This document shows positions 21,079 to 32,901 of a stretch of DNA of 64,000 nt, one piece after another. The notes under the pieces were generated by a model. The model searched no databases, was not told the DNA's origin, and was given only the letters and a program-made list of their open reading frames with translations. This DNA is from Hemileia vastatrix (taxonomy: Eukaryota > Basidiomycota > Pucciniomycetes > Pucciniales > Zaghouaniaceae), in assembly GCA_030280995.1 (NCBI GenBank), contig JASXTE010000002.1:15959183-16023182 (forward strand), given 5' to 3'. The position numbers and the translations under genes were made by a program. How positions within the stretch are numbered: position 1 is the first letter of the stretch; each line of letters starts with the position of its first letter.

Positions 21079-22040
21079 TCATAATTTTATTTCATTGTTG
21101 TCGGGTATGACTACTCTACCTTCGAAAACTAATAGACCTGATTCAATACTAAATCTTTTGGCCCCTTGCTTTGAGAGTATTTTGTCTTTTAACCCTAAAC
21201 CATAATTGTCCTTTGACTGAGCTTTGAGGATGTTGGATAGTGGATTTTGAAAAGATTGAATTGTAATCGAATTAAGTTGATGAGTTTTTAACATTGATTT
21301 GTTGAAGATTGATTTCACATTTGCTGGGTTCTTGTCAGTAAATGCGTCCCCCCAATGTGACAGGATATCTGGGACAAGACAGTTCTTACCTGGGCAATAG
21401 GAAATAGAAAAAGGAAATTCAGACAGAAATTCAGCCCAGCTGGCCTGATGCCTGGTTAACACTTTGGAAGACATAAATTATTTCGAGCATTATGGTCAGT
21501 CAGGATTTGAAAAGGACTATCTAGGCTGAGAAGAAAAGAGCTCCATTTTTTAAGACAATGAATGATAGCTAAAAGCTCTTTGTCAAGAATTTCATAATTT
21601 AATTTTGCCGCAATGAGTTTGCGTGACTCAAAAGCAACAGGATGAAACAATTTTGTTTCAGTATTGAATTGAGAAATGACCTCTGCAATAGCATAATTGC
21701 TAGCCTCTGTCTCGACTTTTGTCAAAGCAGAGGGATCAAAGTGTTGAAGGATTGGAGCTGTGGTGAACGCAGTCTTCAATGCTTCAAATTCCTTTCATGC
21801 TGTAGAAGTAAAAACAAAAGGAATATCTTTTCAAAGAAGAGAAGTAAGATTGGAAATAGTTTTAGAGTAATCTTTAATAAATCTTCTATAGAAATTGGCA
21901 AAACCCAAAAATCCTTGGAGGGATTTAACGGTTTTGGGCTCAGTCCATTCCAAGACTTTTTGGCCTTTTTTGTCGTCCATGACTAAACCATCAGTGGACA
22001 ATGTAAACCCCAAAAAATCAATAGATTTGAGATGGAATTT
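21079..22040 (-). pseudogene. RNase H and RT thumb (A2)
   Basis: RT thumb at 22013-21831 (GFTLSTDGLVMDDKKGQKVL, LQGFLGFANFYRRF); RNase H at 21779-21456 (VETEASNYAIAEVIS, so the usual DAS is EAS) and 21474-21079 (ARWAEFLSEF-like block and the PDILS signature). Frameshifts separate the pieces. The changed RNase H aspartate indicates decay. Confidence 0.8.
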
Positions 22041-22760
22041 TCACTTATTGTGCTTGGCGTAGAGACCATGATCTTGAAGGTGATTTAGAACCTGTCGAAC
22101 ATGATGAATATGTTCATCTAGTGTCTTCGAGAAAATTAAAATATCATCTAAATAGACAACATCTTGAAAGATTTCATTAACAAAAGTTTGAAAAGTAGAT
22201 GGTGCGTTACATAATCCAAAAGGCATGACTAAATATTCAAAACTACCAAATCTAGTGCGCATTGCAGTCAGTGGTTCATGACCTTCTGTAATGCGAATAA
22301 GATTATAAGTGCCTCTAAGATCAATTTTAGAAAAGAAATTAGCATCATTGAAAAGGGTAAGAAGAAATGACATAGGAGTAACAGGATATTAATTCTTCTT
22401 AGTGACTGTGTTGAGATTTTTATAGTCAACACTCAACCTAAGGCTACCATCCTTTTTCTTAACAAAAAGAACAGGGGATACGGTTGGAGATTTACTGGCT
22501 CTGATGAAACCTTTGGCTACATTCTCTGCAATGTAGTCTCAAAGAACTTGAGATTCATCCTTTGACAAAGAATATACAGGACCTGCCAGAGGTACTGGGC
22601 CTATTAACTCTATTTGATGGTCGTAGGGTGGATGAGGTGGTAACTTATTGGCCTTGTGGATTGAGAAAACATTGAGAAAATTGTGATAGATTTCTGGTAG
22701 AGTTGATTTAATGGCTTCAATGTTGATTTGGTTTTCTCATCATCTTTGAGAGAATCTGTC
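22041..22760 (-). pseudogene. reverse transcriptase core (A2)
   Basis: Shows FSKIDLRGTYN, MPFGLCNAPSTFQTFVNEI and VYLDDILIFSKTLDEH. A short deletion removed the residues before VYLDD (VEQFVV in A1). Stops occur upstream near 22390 and 22540. It supplies the unbroken sequence after YLDD that shows A1's TAA to be a mutation. Confidence 0.8.
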
Positions 22761-22884
22761 GAGCGAAGACCAGAATTGAGGGAGCATAATTCGACTACTT
22801 CGAGGCAATTTAAATCCTTTCAAGTGAAGTGATTGAGCTAGAATGGTTAGCCAATTGCTCATTTAGAGAAAGATCAGATGCTTG

Positions 22885-23400
22885 CTAGTCATCTGGAAGA
22901 GATTTGTCCTCTAGCAGGACATTTTCAGGCGGGTTGTTTAACTCCCTATTCACCTGCATTGAAGAATAAGAAATATACTTAGTGCGTGTGGTGATCAATC
23001 CCCATGAATAATCAATTTCAGGATTCCAATGTGTTAAAAAGTCATGGCCAAGGATGGTATCGTCCATTCTTGTGGCGTCCAAGACTGATAATTCCCAACC
23101 GAAGGGGGGAAAATTCAGAAAGTTGAAAACCCATAAAACTTTCATACTTACCCAATATTTGGGTTCCTCTGATTTGACCAAATAAATTGGATTTTTATTG
23201 ATATCTGTGAATGTCAGCTTTAACTTCTCCGCAAAAGATAAACTGACACAAGAAATTGAAGCTCCAGAGTCTATAAGACAACTGAAGGGGGTATCCTCCT
23301 TAAAAAGAATGAATATCAAGCGGTTTAAGGCAACTCCAGTCCTTAAGACATGGAGGTTCTGTGCACTGGGAGAGATAAGATAGTTTGCTTTGCAAACAAG
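22885..23400 (-). pseudogene. aspartic protease (A2)
   Basis: An open frame of 144 codons from 23319: FKEDTPFSCLIDSGASISCVS contains the DSG active site near residue 19, YWVSMKVLWVFNF forms the flap region, and DTILGHDFLTHWNP the ILG block. This is the most intact protease of family A in the window. It ends KSLPDD with a stop in the linker. Confidence 0.85.
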
Positions 23401-23411
23401 TAAACTATCTA

Positions 23412-24584
23412 CTAGTCTTTTGACCTTGAACTAGTACCTTCTCTTTCCTTCAACTTTACACAATCTTCAAGCTTGTTCTTACCCCCACAATACATACATA
23501 ACCACTTATCTGCTTTTTTCTTCCTCTCAGCTTCTTTAAGTTCCACTTTTGGATCCAGTACCTTACTGATATTACCTGGGGTTAAGCTTTTCAGTTGAGG
23601 TTTGTCTTTTCCCTTATTGGGATTGGATTGAGTTGGCTGTGGGTGTGAAGAATTTCCCAATTTAAAATTTAGGCCTTGAGATTTCTTGCTGTATCAACAA
23701 TGTTGTAGTTGTCCTTGTTAAACACTGTTGAGCTCTAGGGTTCAATCCATTATATCCGTTAAGGTAGTCATCTTCTGACCATGAAGATTTAATTGATCCA
23801 GAATCCTCAAAGGAAGTCCCTTTTTGAAATGATATTTGAGAGCAGCATCATTCCCACCTACTCAAGTTTGAAGTTCTCTGAAGTTCAAGATATATTCAGA
23901 GGCTTTACCATTATCACTCATGCGGAGGAAATCAAGTTCAATTTCCGCGTTGTCAGTTTTGTTAGGGTCACAAAACAATGTAAAAAATTGGTCTTCGAAC
24001 TTTTCCAAGTTATTGATAATTAAGTGGGTTGCTGTCAAAGAGAGCATGAGAAGATAAGGTTGGAACCATCTGGCTTCTTTTCCGGCTAGGAATGAAGAAG
24101 CGTGAACAACCTTTGATTTTCTGTTATTGAAAGTTTGAGGGTCATTATGGAACAGGAGCTTGCAGGTTTTCAAGAAGGGGCGCAATATGTCTGGATGTTC
24201 TCCATCAAATTTATCAGGAGACTTCATGGAAGGAGTTTTGAATTTTGATCCCTCCAAAGACGTTGGATTTGAAAGGGTTTTCATGAAAAGTCTCATGAAG
24301 TCTTCCAGAGAATTAGATGGTCCAGGTTCCGAAGGTTGACCAGAAGGGTGAGTAGCAGGGGCAGATGGTGTCTCATGCATTTTATCCTCTCCTTCTTCTT
24401 CCTTACTAGAATCATCAAAATCCTGGGGGATGTCTTCTACAAATTGGACTGAGTGTCCCCATTCCCTAAGGTTGAGAGTTTCCAGGGAGTGAGTGCCAGA
24501 AACAGGCCGTGTGGCTGTTGGCCTGCCTCTGGCGCAAGCCCTAGTAGTAGCGCCCGTAGGATGAGTGCGCTGAACAGGTGCCAT
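23412..24584 (-). pseudogene. gag (A2)
   Basis: Starts with MAPVQRTHPTGATTRA at 24584, and the capsid-like domain is open to about 23862, including FDGEHPDILRPFLKTCKLLF. A frameshift and stops follow near 23730-23860. The knuckle frame (23660-23412) reads CMYCGGKNKLEDC: the zinc-binding His is Asn, which should abolish metal binding. Confidence 0.85.
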
Positions 24585-24645
24585 TTTAAAAGAATTTAGA
24601 AAAACCTGAAAAAGGACGTAGTAGTGCAAAGAATGGTAACTACAG

Positions 24646-24659
24646 AGAATTAAATTATA
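24646..24659 (-). other. self-priming primer-binding site of A2
   Basis: AGAATTAAATTATA on the plus strand next to the LTR. The LTR block at 24989-25002, about 35 bp past the TATA, is complementary with one mismatch. Same logic as in A1 and A3. Confidence 0.6.
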
Positions 24660-24660
24660 C

Positions 24661-25468
24661 AGTCACAGGAGAACCTACACACAAGGTTGAGGGTGTTCCT
24701 GAAAGTGGGATGAAGGGAGGAGTTTAGAAACTTCTTTGAAGCACAGTGGAAATGTTTGAGGAAGTTATTCAAAGGTGAGTCGAAGGAAGAGCTACTGCTT
24801 CAAGATATGTTTGATAAGAATCTCAATATAATTTAAAGATAATATTAATATTCTTAAGATCTCACAAAGGGTTGGAAACTCAATAATCAAAGATTTGAGT
24901 TTTACAAATGATTACTGATAAAATAAGGAAATGTACAATATTAATGATTTAACTTGAAGATTTACCACTATTAACTATAGATAAGTTTTATAATTTAATT
25001 TTAAAGAAATGTCAAACCAAAATCCAACCCCTTTTATATCCATTACTCCTCCTCGCATTGACCTCATACCCATCCGTCATTCCGCACACCACAGACCTCC
25101 AAAAATACACCCGTTACACCTGGACCCTCCTCACTAACATACGTTAACCCTTTAATCCTCCACTAACCATCCCATCCATGCTCACTACCACTTTTAATAA
25201 CCCACAGATATTTAATAAACCTTTTATCAGAATATTGCATTGACTATTGCACTGTGTGTCACTTATCAAAGAAAAGACTAAACACACTATTGAGAGATTG
25301 ACTAATTTAGGTTTAAAGTTTATATTAGCGCGGTTGAATAGTGAGTACACAAAGGAAAGTTGCAGTTGCTATGTAGAATTGCTTTCTGCGCTTTGAGTAT
25401 GGATTTAGACCTCTGTATTATTGATTTAATGAGCTGCTTTTGCCTTGAGTGTCATGTGGAGCGTGGCA
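24661..25468 (-). repeat. 5' LTR of A2 (808 bp)
   Basis: In element sense begins TGCCACGCTCC at 25468 and ends near TGTGACT at 24661. TATAAA lies at 25033-25038 on the minus strand. It is full length, unlike the 3' LTR of the same copy. AAAAG (25469-25473) may be the target duplication, but the other side is lost. Confidence 0.85.
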
Positions 25469-25979
25469 AAAAGGCATCAAAATCAGATTTGATTTTCAGC
25501 CAGTTAATTACAATCTGAAGGTCAGACAGTTTCAATTGAGTAAATTTTTGAGAAGTAGATTTTTGGTGAGGCATGATAAGTTAAAACTAAAAAAAGAAAT
25601 TAGTGATAAAAAGAAGATTTTGTTGAAGAAAATGAGAAACTAATAAAGATTTTAGATATTTATGATGATTTGAATAAAAAAAGAAGTTGTAAATATAGAA
25701 ATTTGAGCAGGAGAATTTTCAAAAAAACAGAATAAAATGTAATTGACTTACTGTGGTGTGAAAAAAAATTTGATTTCGAAATGAACTGGGAGAGATGAGT
25801 TGTGATGTGGAGTATATGGGTGATGATGGAAGGAAGGTTATGCACAGCTAATTGGTAGGATGTGGGTTCTTGTGGGCTGAATTGTGGTTAAGAAAATTTT
25901 ACAAATTTAGAACATATTTAACCCCATGTTTGAGAACCCAATTACAAAATCAGCCATGTTTCATGGCGTGTTTATGTGT
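25469..25979. other. unassigned sequence between A2 and B2
   Basis: No gene, no repeat recognised. Weak AT-rich DNA with short open frames only. It could be original target sequence or an unrecognised element remnant. Confidence 0.4.
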
Positions 25980-27068
25980 TGTTTCAGAAAGACTATTACA
26001 GTTGCCTTTCTGTAAGCAGAATCTAAGGGAGTTGGATAAAATGAAGAAAACCCTGTCCCTTTAAGTAAATAAAGAGTTCAAACTTATCTAAGCCATAACC
26101 TCTACTTAATAATAAATGACCAATAAACTATTTTTTATTAATGGATTTGAGATGTAGAATCAGTGTTCTTTAAAATGAGGTTGAAGAACACAACAGTGAA
26201 GCTGTATTTAGCAAATTTATATAAATGATTGAAAAATATGTTTTTATGAAGATTTTATTTTTATAAGATTTGGTTTTTAAAATCTATTCCCTGGTGATGA
26301 GACATTTATAATGGTACCCTATTAGTTAATATTTATGATGATGTGTGAATTTATTATAATTTTATGTAAAAGTGTTATAATTATAAGGTTATTACAATTT
26401 TATAATTTGTTATATAATATTATTAATTGTTGTAGTTGGTAGTAATATGATTGTTATGATACCTGTTTTTCAATAACTTGATGTCTAATTTCAATTCTAC
26501 AGGCTTTATATGCATAGTATGTCATGTGCCCTACTTTTCCTCACCGGTGCATTCCAGAGCTTGTCCTAAACATTCTGGAGCTTGTACAGACTATTGGACT
26601 CAATTAGAACCTTTAAAATACTAATAAAAAGTCTAGAAAAATTACAGATGTCAGGGCTACTTCTCCCTTAAAAATCATTCTAATTTTTTTAGCCTGCAGC
26701 CCTAATCATTTAATAAAAAATTATCAGAGTTAAGTAAATTATGAAAAGTCAAAAATATCAAAAAATACTTTATAAAATTATTAAAAATAGTACAAAAATA
26801 GAAAAATCTCCAGAAAAATTCACAAAGTTTCTTAAGACTCTTGACTTTAATTTTCATGAAATTTTATACCTATAATCGCATTCCCTGAATGTTAATTATT
26901 TGTTAAATATTGACTGTAAAATTATCCCCTTTTTATCACTTTTAACACAAATTCTTTTAAAAATATACCATTTATAAATTGTATTGGCCTTTCCAATCTC
27001 AGTAATAATCACCCAGAAAATCCTCTTTTAATAAATGCCAGTGCCTTACTAAACTTTATACTGCCTCA
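25980..27068 (-). repeat. 3' LTR of B2 (about 1.09 kb)
   Basis: In element sense starts TGAGGCAG after a GGAGGAAGGA purine tract and ends AGTCTTTCTGAAACA at 25980. It contains CATATAAAG (TATA, near 26510) and decayed CGG repeats upstream. Homologous to 16414-17525 and to about 52430-53522. Confidence 0.7.
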
Positions 27069-29299
27069 TCCTTCCTCCAATGAAGAATGTCCCCATTCTT
27101 TAAAGTTGCATAATGAATTGTTCATATATTCATCTTCTCTTCATCCTCTTCAACATGAAGACACTATGAAGTGAAGGTTACTATCACAAAGTTTTTTAAT
27201 ATTGTGGTTTAAAGATTCAAAGAGATTATTTTTTTTGATTGTCTTTTCTTCTTTTAAAATTTAATACTTTTATTGTTTTTGGCGCTGATAACTGTTATTT
27301 TCCTTTTGATCCTTACTTATTTTAAAACATCATATAATAATCATAATTTGAAATAAAATTTTAATAAACCATATTTGCCTTGTGATTATTCCACTACTGA
27401 GAGCAATGTTTTGAATCTCTTCAGACTCTCCTCTACCAGTCTCCATCTTCTTCAAAGCATGAGAGAGCAGGACTCCCTAATGAGCCAAATACTTTTGATT
27501 CCATTCCCATTGAGCTTCCCCCAGAGCTGAATACTATCATTCCATTCTTTCCATAAGGTCCTCCAAGCTTCCAACTAAATAGTCTACTAAAGAAACACAC
27601 TAAATCCAAATCTTATCCTTCTTCTATGATTCAGCATCACAACATTCAAATAATTTTCAAATCCTTTAAAATCACTCCTATTTTTATCATTAATCATAAT
27701 TATCCAGACATTTTTAGCACGTTTATTTTTTACTTTTAAAAATCTTCATAAATAACCTTTTTTTAAAATCTTCACCTTTCTTTAATCTTAAAAAACTTCA
27801 TTTTATCACATCTCCATTCCCTAAAGTTAGTTTCACTGTTTTCATTAATGACTGAGTTGTCCAAATGATTGAGTACCAGTTTGAGTACTGATGAACAAGT
27901 GATAAATTAAAAATTACTGTATTGAATATCCAACTTGATTAATATTCTCTCCTAATATCCTTGAGATCCAAACTTTTAACCAATTGTCAGTTTATAGTCT
28001 TGGTGGACCAAAGTGAAAGTAATTTTCCAGTTTAATGTCATTGGGGACTAATAAATGACATTTTGATATTATTTCCAGTTTAAGGTCTTAAAGGACCAAA
28101 TCCTATAGTTCATTTCCAGTTTCAGGTCAAAGTGGACCAAAGATTGTGTCACTTGTATATTTTTGAAATTTTCTTCTTTATTATTCAGTTTTAAGTCTTA
28201 ATGGACTAACAGATCCAAAAAGTAAATCCAAGTTTCTTGAAGAATTCTTGAAACTCAGCCAGTTTTAATTCTTGGAGCACTAACAGAGTGTCTTAAGGTG
28301 AATTCCAGTATTCTTTGAATATTGGGAATCCATGTCTTTTGCTTCAAGATATAATAAAAGAAGATAAAAAATTAAAATTAAAATTATAAGAAAAAGAAAA
28401 AGAAAATAATTAATAATAGTTTTTTATTTAATTTTTCTTTTTTTTCTTTTTTTGAGATGTTATGAAATTTGTAAATTAAAAATTAAAGATTTATATAAAA
28501 AATGTCCTAAAATTTGAAAATTAAAATTAAATATATAAAGATACCCCCCAGCCATTTTATGAGCCTTACCCCTAACATCATACCCACATTCAGGTTCACC
28601 TTGATGTGGGATACACAGGAAATAAATTTAAAAAAAATAACATTAATTAATTTTCAAAAATTTGAAAAACATTATAAAAAAATAGAAATGATCACTGGTT
28701 GGGATCCCTCCAATTTTTAAAAATGATTGGAGACCACCAGTGATAATTATCTCTGAACCAATTAATTTTAAAAATTTTAAAATGAAAAATAAAATAAAAT
28801 TTCTTAAATCAAAAGTAAAACATAAAAAAATCCTTGAATCTGGCTTCAAATGAACGTAATTTTTTAAAAATTGTGTTGATCCAGCTTATAGTCTTAGTGG
28901 ACTACCTATATAACAAAAATAAAGCCAGGATTCAACTAGAAACAGGGAAACTATGGTAACAAAAATTGTGGGTTAATTGTGGATAGAGCAGCCAGCCAAT
29001 TAATTACCCCCAAACTTGAAAATATTAAATTTAGGATGTTCCCCTGTGAATACATCTACCAAAAATAACTACATTCAAACACAATTCTTCACCATAAAAT
29101 TTTAATATTTGAATTTAATGATCAATAGTTTTAATGATAGTTTTAGTTTATACTCTCTTGTGGATTAAGTCTACTTCAAACAATGATAAATTAGTTTATC
29201 CTCATTTAGGAGGAAATCTTCTCAAAAATAGTTGGTAGTTTACCCTGATTTTGGATTTATTCTTTGTAGAAATAGTAGGTAGTTTATCCTCATTTTGGA
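27069..29299 (-). other. non-coding 3' region of B2 with motif copies and dyads
   Basis: No gene. Reverse-complement copies of the B motif (CCAGTTTA...GTC...GGACC) at about 27987, 28030, 28076, 28115, 28188, 28260 and 28880. The weaker TAGTTTATCCTCATTTNGGAG type occurs at about 29198, 29240 and 29280. The two dyads of B1 recur at about 28585-28615 and 28690-28740. The antisense gene expected near 27150-27350 has been deleted or was never present. Confidence 0.7.
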
Positions 29300-31013
29300 G
29301 TTAGACTTTGGCACACCTCGGGCCCCTAGGATAGAACCGCTTGACTTGATCAGCAGCTACCCTCTTCTTCAAAGCAACTCCATAAAACGTTTATAACACA
29401 TATGAACCACCAGATACTTTTTCTCTAACTCTATATGGTCCATTCTACCTATCTGAAAACATTCTTCCCCACTGACTTTCCAAACTCCTATTATACACCA
29501 AGACCATATCTCCAGTTTTCAAAGGATTCCTTAACCTATGAGCCAACCTCTTATCCCAATATCTTACTGGCTGATTCCTAATATTCATCATTTTTGAATA
29601 TGCCTTTTCTAGAGTTTCTTCTTTCTTTTCTATCTGAACCATTCTTGCATATAATAATTCTTCAGTAGTTTTGACCATGTCCCAATCTACTCCAGGATAT
29701 GATTAAACCTCTAAATCAATTAGTAAAACCACTTTCTATCCAAAAACTAGTTCATATGGTTAATATGAAGTTGTCTTTTGGCAGTGATTCTTTCAGCAAA
29801 TAAAACTAATGGTAGATAGTGCCTCCACTTTTCAGCACTTGATCCACACATTTTAACTAAAGAATCTTTAATAACTTGATGCCCTCTTTCTACCATTCCT
29901 TCAGAATTGAGATAATATGGGTTTACTACCCTAACCTTTGATCCAACTTTTTATATAGCCTCTCTAAAGTCTTTCCTAAATTTAGGACCTCCATCAACTG
30001 TTACCAACATCATCACTCCATACCTATATACCCAATTTCTCATCACAAAATCTCCCACATTCCTGGAATTCAAATTAATAAGAGGCTCTACCTCTACTCA
30101 ACCAGATAAATCATCTCTGGCTACAATCAAATATTTATATCTCCCCTCCTTAATATGAAAAGCATCTAAACTAACCCTACCAAAAAGAGTATTTTTACCA
30201 GTTGCATGTCTAGGTTCTTTTTACCTTAAATAACTTCTCCTTTGACATTCTTCACATGAATGAACCAATTTTTTAATAGTCAGCTTCATACCAATCCACC
30301 AAAACCTATCATAAATTTGTTTATAAACTTCACCAACTCCTCTATGCCTGAAATCTTCATGCAGTGATTGCATAACCAACTCTTGGCCTTTCATTTCAGT
30401 AATAACTACTTGAGTATTTGGATAAATCCTCCTCATTTATCTTCTTCCAGAAAGATATAATGCCAGAGACTTCCTTTTGATAGCCACCAATTCATCATTA
30501 TCACTATTATCTGGCCTTTATAAAGTTAATAAATATTTAACCATTTTATAATAAAATCCAGTCTGTCCCCAGACATCATCTTGAAATTCCATTAATATTA
30601 TTTGAATTGTCACTTACCTATCTCATAAATCACCTGCAAATGAATGAGCCAATAACTTTAAACCTTCATTTGGCCTTTTATCATATTTTTTTTTTTGAAA
30701 TTTCCATCTTTGAACCTTCCAACCTTTTAGAAACCCTATTTTCTTCTTTCAATTTTTTACCCTTTTCAGCATCATCATATTCATCTTCCCAATATCCTTT
30801 TAATAAAGTTCTAAAACCCCAACCTCTCTTTAACTGAATTTTCTAAAAATCCAAAATATACACCATTCACCAAATTTCTACTATCCCACACTATTTCACC
30901 ATCCCCATCCATATACACACCTATTTTATACCAAATCTATCTACACCATCATAGAACTCCCCAAGCACATAATTTACCATATTTTTACTAATTTCCAGTT
31001 TATCCTATTGGTA
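29300..31013 (-). pseudogene. integrase remnant (B2)
   Basis: From right to left: HHCC zinc-binding block (HEDFRHRGVG then CEEC at 30221-30436), core fragments with a GGPKF block near 29990 where B1 has GGPEF, and the C-terminal domain (KTGDMVLVYNRSLESQ at 29445-29678). Multiple frameshifts and stops. It continues to the element C insertion at 31014, next to a copy of the B motif. Confidence 0.75.
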
Positions 31014-31018
31014 GAAGA

Positions 31019-32896
31019 TTTCAAGGGGTCCTAATAGTCTAGAAGATTTTAACAGAGGTCCAAAAGTGGTGAAAGATGGATACTCAAGAATTTCAAAGTA
31101 AAGTTATTTAGATTTTATCTTTATGATTTATTACTCAAATAAAAGGTATAAAAAATTATTATTATTACTCAGAGGGTTTAGAATTACACAATTTTAAGTA
31201 CTAAAGTAAAAATCGTAGTAATAAAGATGTTATTGATTGTATATAATAAAAATTTAAGGAAGTAGAGAATGAATCAAAGCAGCAAAAATGGAAGGCCTTA
31301 TATAGGCAAAAAGTAGAGAGAGCATGGATTTATTAAATCTACATACAAGATTGTGAGAGGGAAAATTTCCAATATAAGATATTTCAAATAATAAAAGTAT
31401 TCTATAAAGAATGTGTCATTAGACTGTATTTACTATATATATTAATTATTTGATTTATTAAAAAAATTTCTGTAAATTTCACTTTTAAAATAAAGTAATT
31501 TGAATTTAATTTTTAGTATAAATATAATTTTTAACTTTTTAAATAAAATCATTTGAATTTAAAATTTAGTATCAATATATTTATATTTCACTTCTAACCT
31601 GTCATGAGGATGGTGTTAGGGAAAAATATAAGGGACATTTAATTTTTAATATGTACTTAATTTACTAGTTTTAATTAGTTAATTTATTACAAGTAAATCA
31701 TAAAGTAAATATAATATAAATAATAAAATAAGAATAAATGGTGTTGTAGACAATCCTATAGTACTAGCTATAGGCCTTGACCAAGGGAGTTGGACTAAAA
31801 CTGGAGAGAAAAACCCCTGTCCCTTTAAGAAATACCAGGTGAGATACACTTGCTACAGAAAATCAGAGACTGTTACTATATCCCTTCAAAAACACTTCTT
31901 GACTGCTTAAAAATTCAAGACAGTAGCCAATAACAGACCACTGAGAACCAAAGATCCTGAAATGCAGAAAGGTCTACACCAGAAAAACAAACACTGTGAA
32001 CTTGTTACACAGGAAAGAGCAATAATACTTGATGCAGGTTACAAATCTACACCAGAGAAACCAGTTGCCAAAGTTGAGTTAAATGAAGAACTAACCTTGC
32101 AACAAGCACAGCCAATTGTGGCCCAAATACAGTGAAAACTGAGTGAGGAACAAGGATATCACCTCCGAATGGTTGTATGATAATTAAATTTGCCTCAAAC
32201 TGTCTTATTCACTATGTACACACAGACCACTATCTAAGAGCCCATGCACACCAACAAATTTGGCATTCTTGATTGCCAAATTGCATAAAACCCCTCTAGA
32301 AACGCTTCCCAGCCTTCTAGCACCAAGGCGGGCTCATTTCCCAACATTGGGAGGCCTGCCTGAGGTGGCTGGACCACCCTGAAGTCAGAAAACCACCAAA
32401 AACCACCAAAAATACCCAAACTACTTAGAAAAATCTACTACAACTACTACAACCTTTAACATGTAATTAGGCTATAACAAAATTGACTCATAAAATGTAA
32501 AGAAAATTTAGCTCATTATAACGGTACTGAGAACTTAACCCTAAGACTTAAGGTTAGCCCGTAAAACATGAAAAACCAAATTAAACAGCTATCTTTTTAA
32601 ATGAAAAATGAGAAATTATCCCCTTAATACCTAAAATCTGGAGAATGTTAGAAAGACATAAAATATAGAGAAAGCCCAGGGCTATCCAATGGTGGTATTG
32701 ACACCCTCATAGTCCCAATATTTGCTGAGTAAATCCAGAAAAACACCTAATTATTAAACTATGCCATTTAAGGCATATCAAAACAATGCCAAATTAACCA
32801 ACAAAGGGCTCCGCCAATGTTGGAAGACCACAGTGTGGCTTTATTCCAGTAAATAATTAATTATTTTACTGGGTAAGTCTAGTAGCCTGGCTGAAA
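31019..32896 (-). repeat. 3' LTR of C, split by a nested solo LTR
   Basis: Homologous to 39913-40699 along its whole length, except that 31745-32832 is inserted within it. The shared outer end is TTCAAG (31019), and the inner end reads GGCTGAAA where the partner has GGCTGACA. Confidence 0.85.
31745..32832. mobile_element. solo LTR (1088 bp) of a fourth retroelement
   Basis: Begins TGTAGACAATCC and ends GGAAGACCACA, flanked by GTGT on both sides (31741-31744 and 32833-32836). Removing it restores the sequence of the other C LTR exactly at this point. It has TG...CA ends, no coding capacity and no internal repeats of its own, so it is read as a solo LTR. Orientation is uncertain. Confidence 0.75.
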
Positions 32897-32901
32897 CTAC
32901 G

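Larger units (their letters stand above)
17526..25468 (-). mobile_element. Ty3/gypsy chromodomain retrotransposon, family A copy 2 (A2)
   Basis: Nearly complete copy on the minus strand: 5' LTR 24661-25468, gag, protease, RT, RNase H, integrase and chromodomain to 19807, AT-rich spacer, the antisense Zn2Cys6-like gene, and a truncated 3' LTR at 17526-17891. Relative to A1 it has many CpG to TpG/CpA changes, plus stops and small indels, so it is older. It gives the best view of the whole element, including the antisense gene that A1 loses off the window edge. Confidence 0.9.

Noticed and set aside
885..25468. RIP as the cause of the mutations
   Set aside because: By eye the changes between A copies concentrate at CpG rather than the CpA context of ascomycete RIP, and the organism looks like a basidiomycete.
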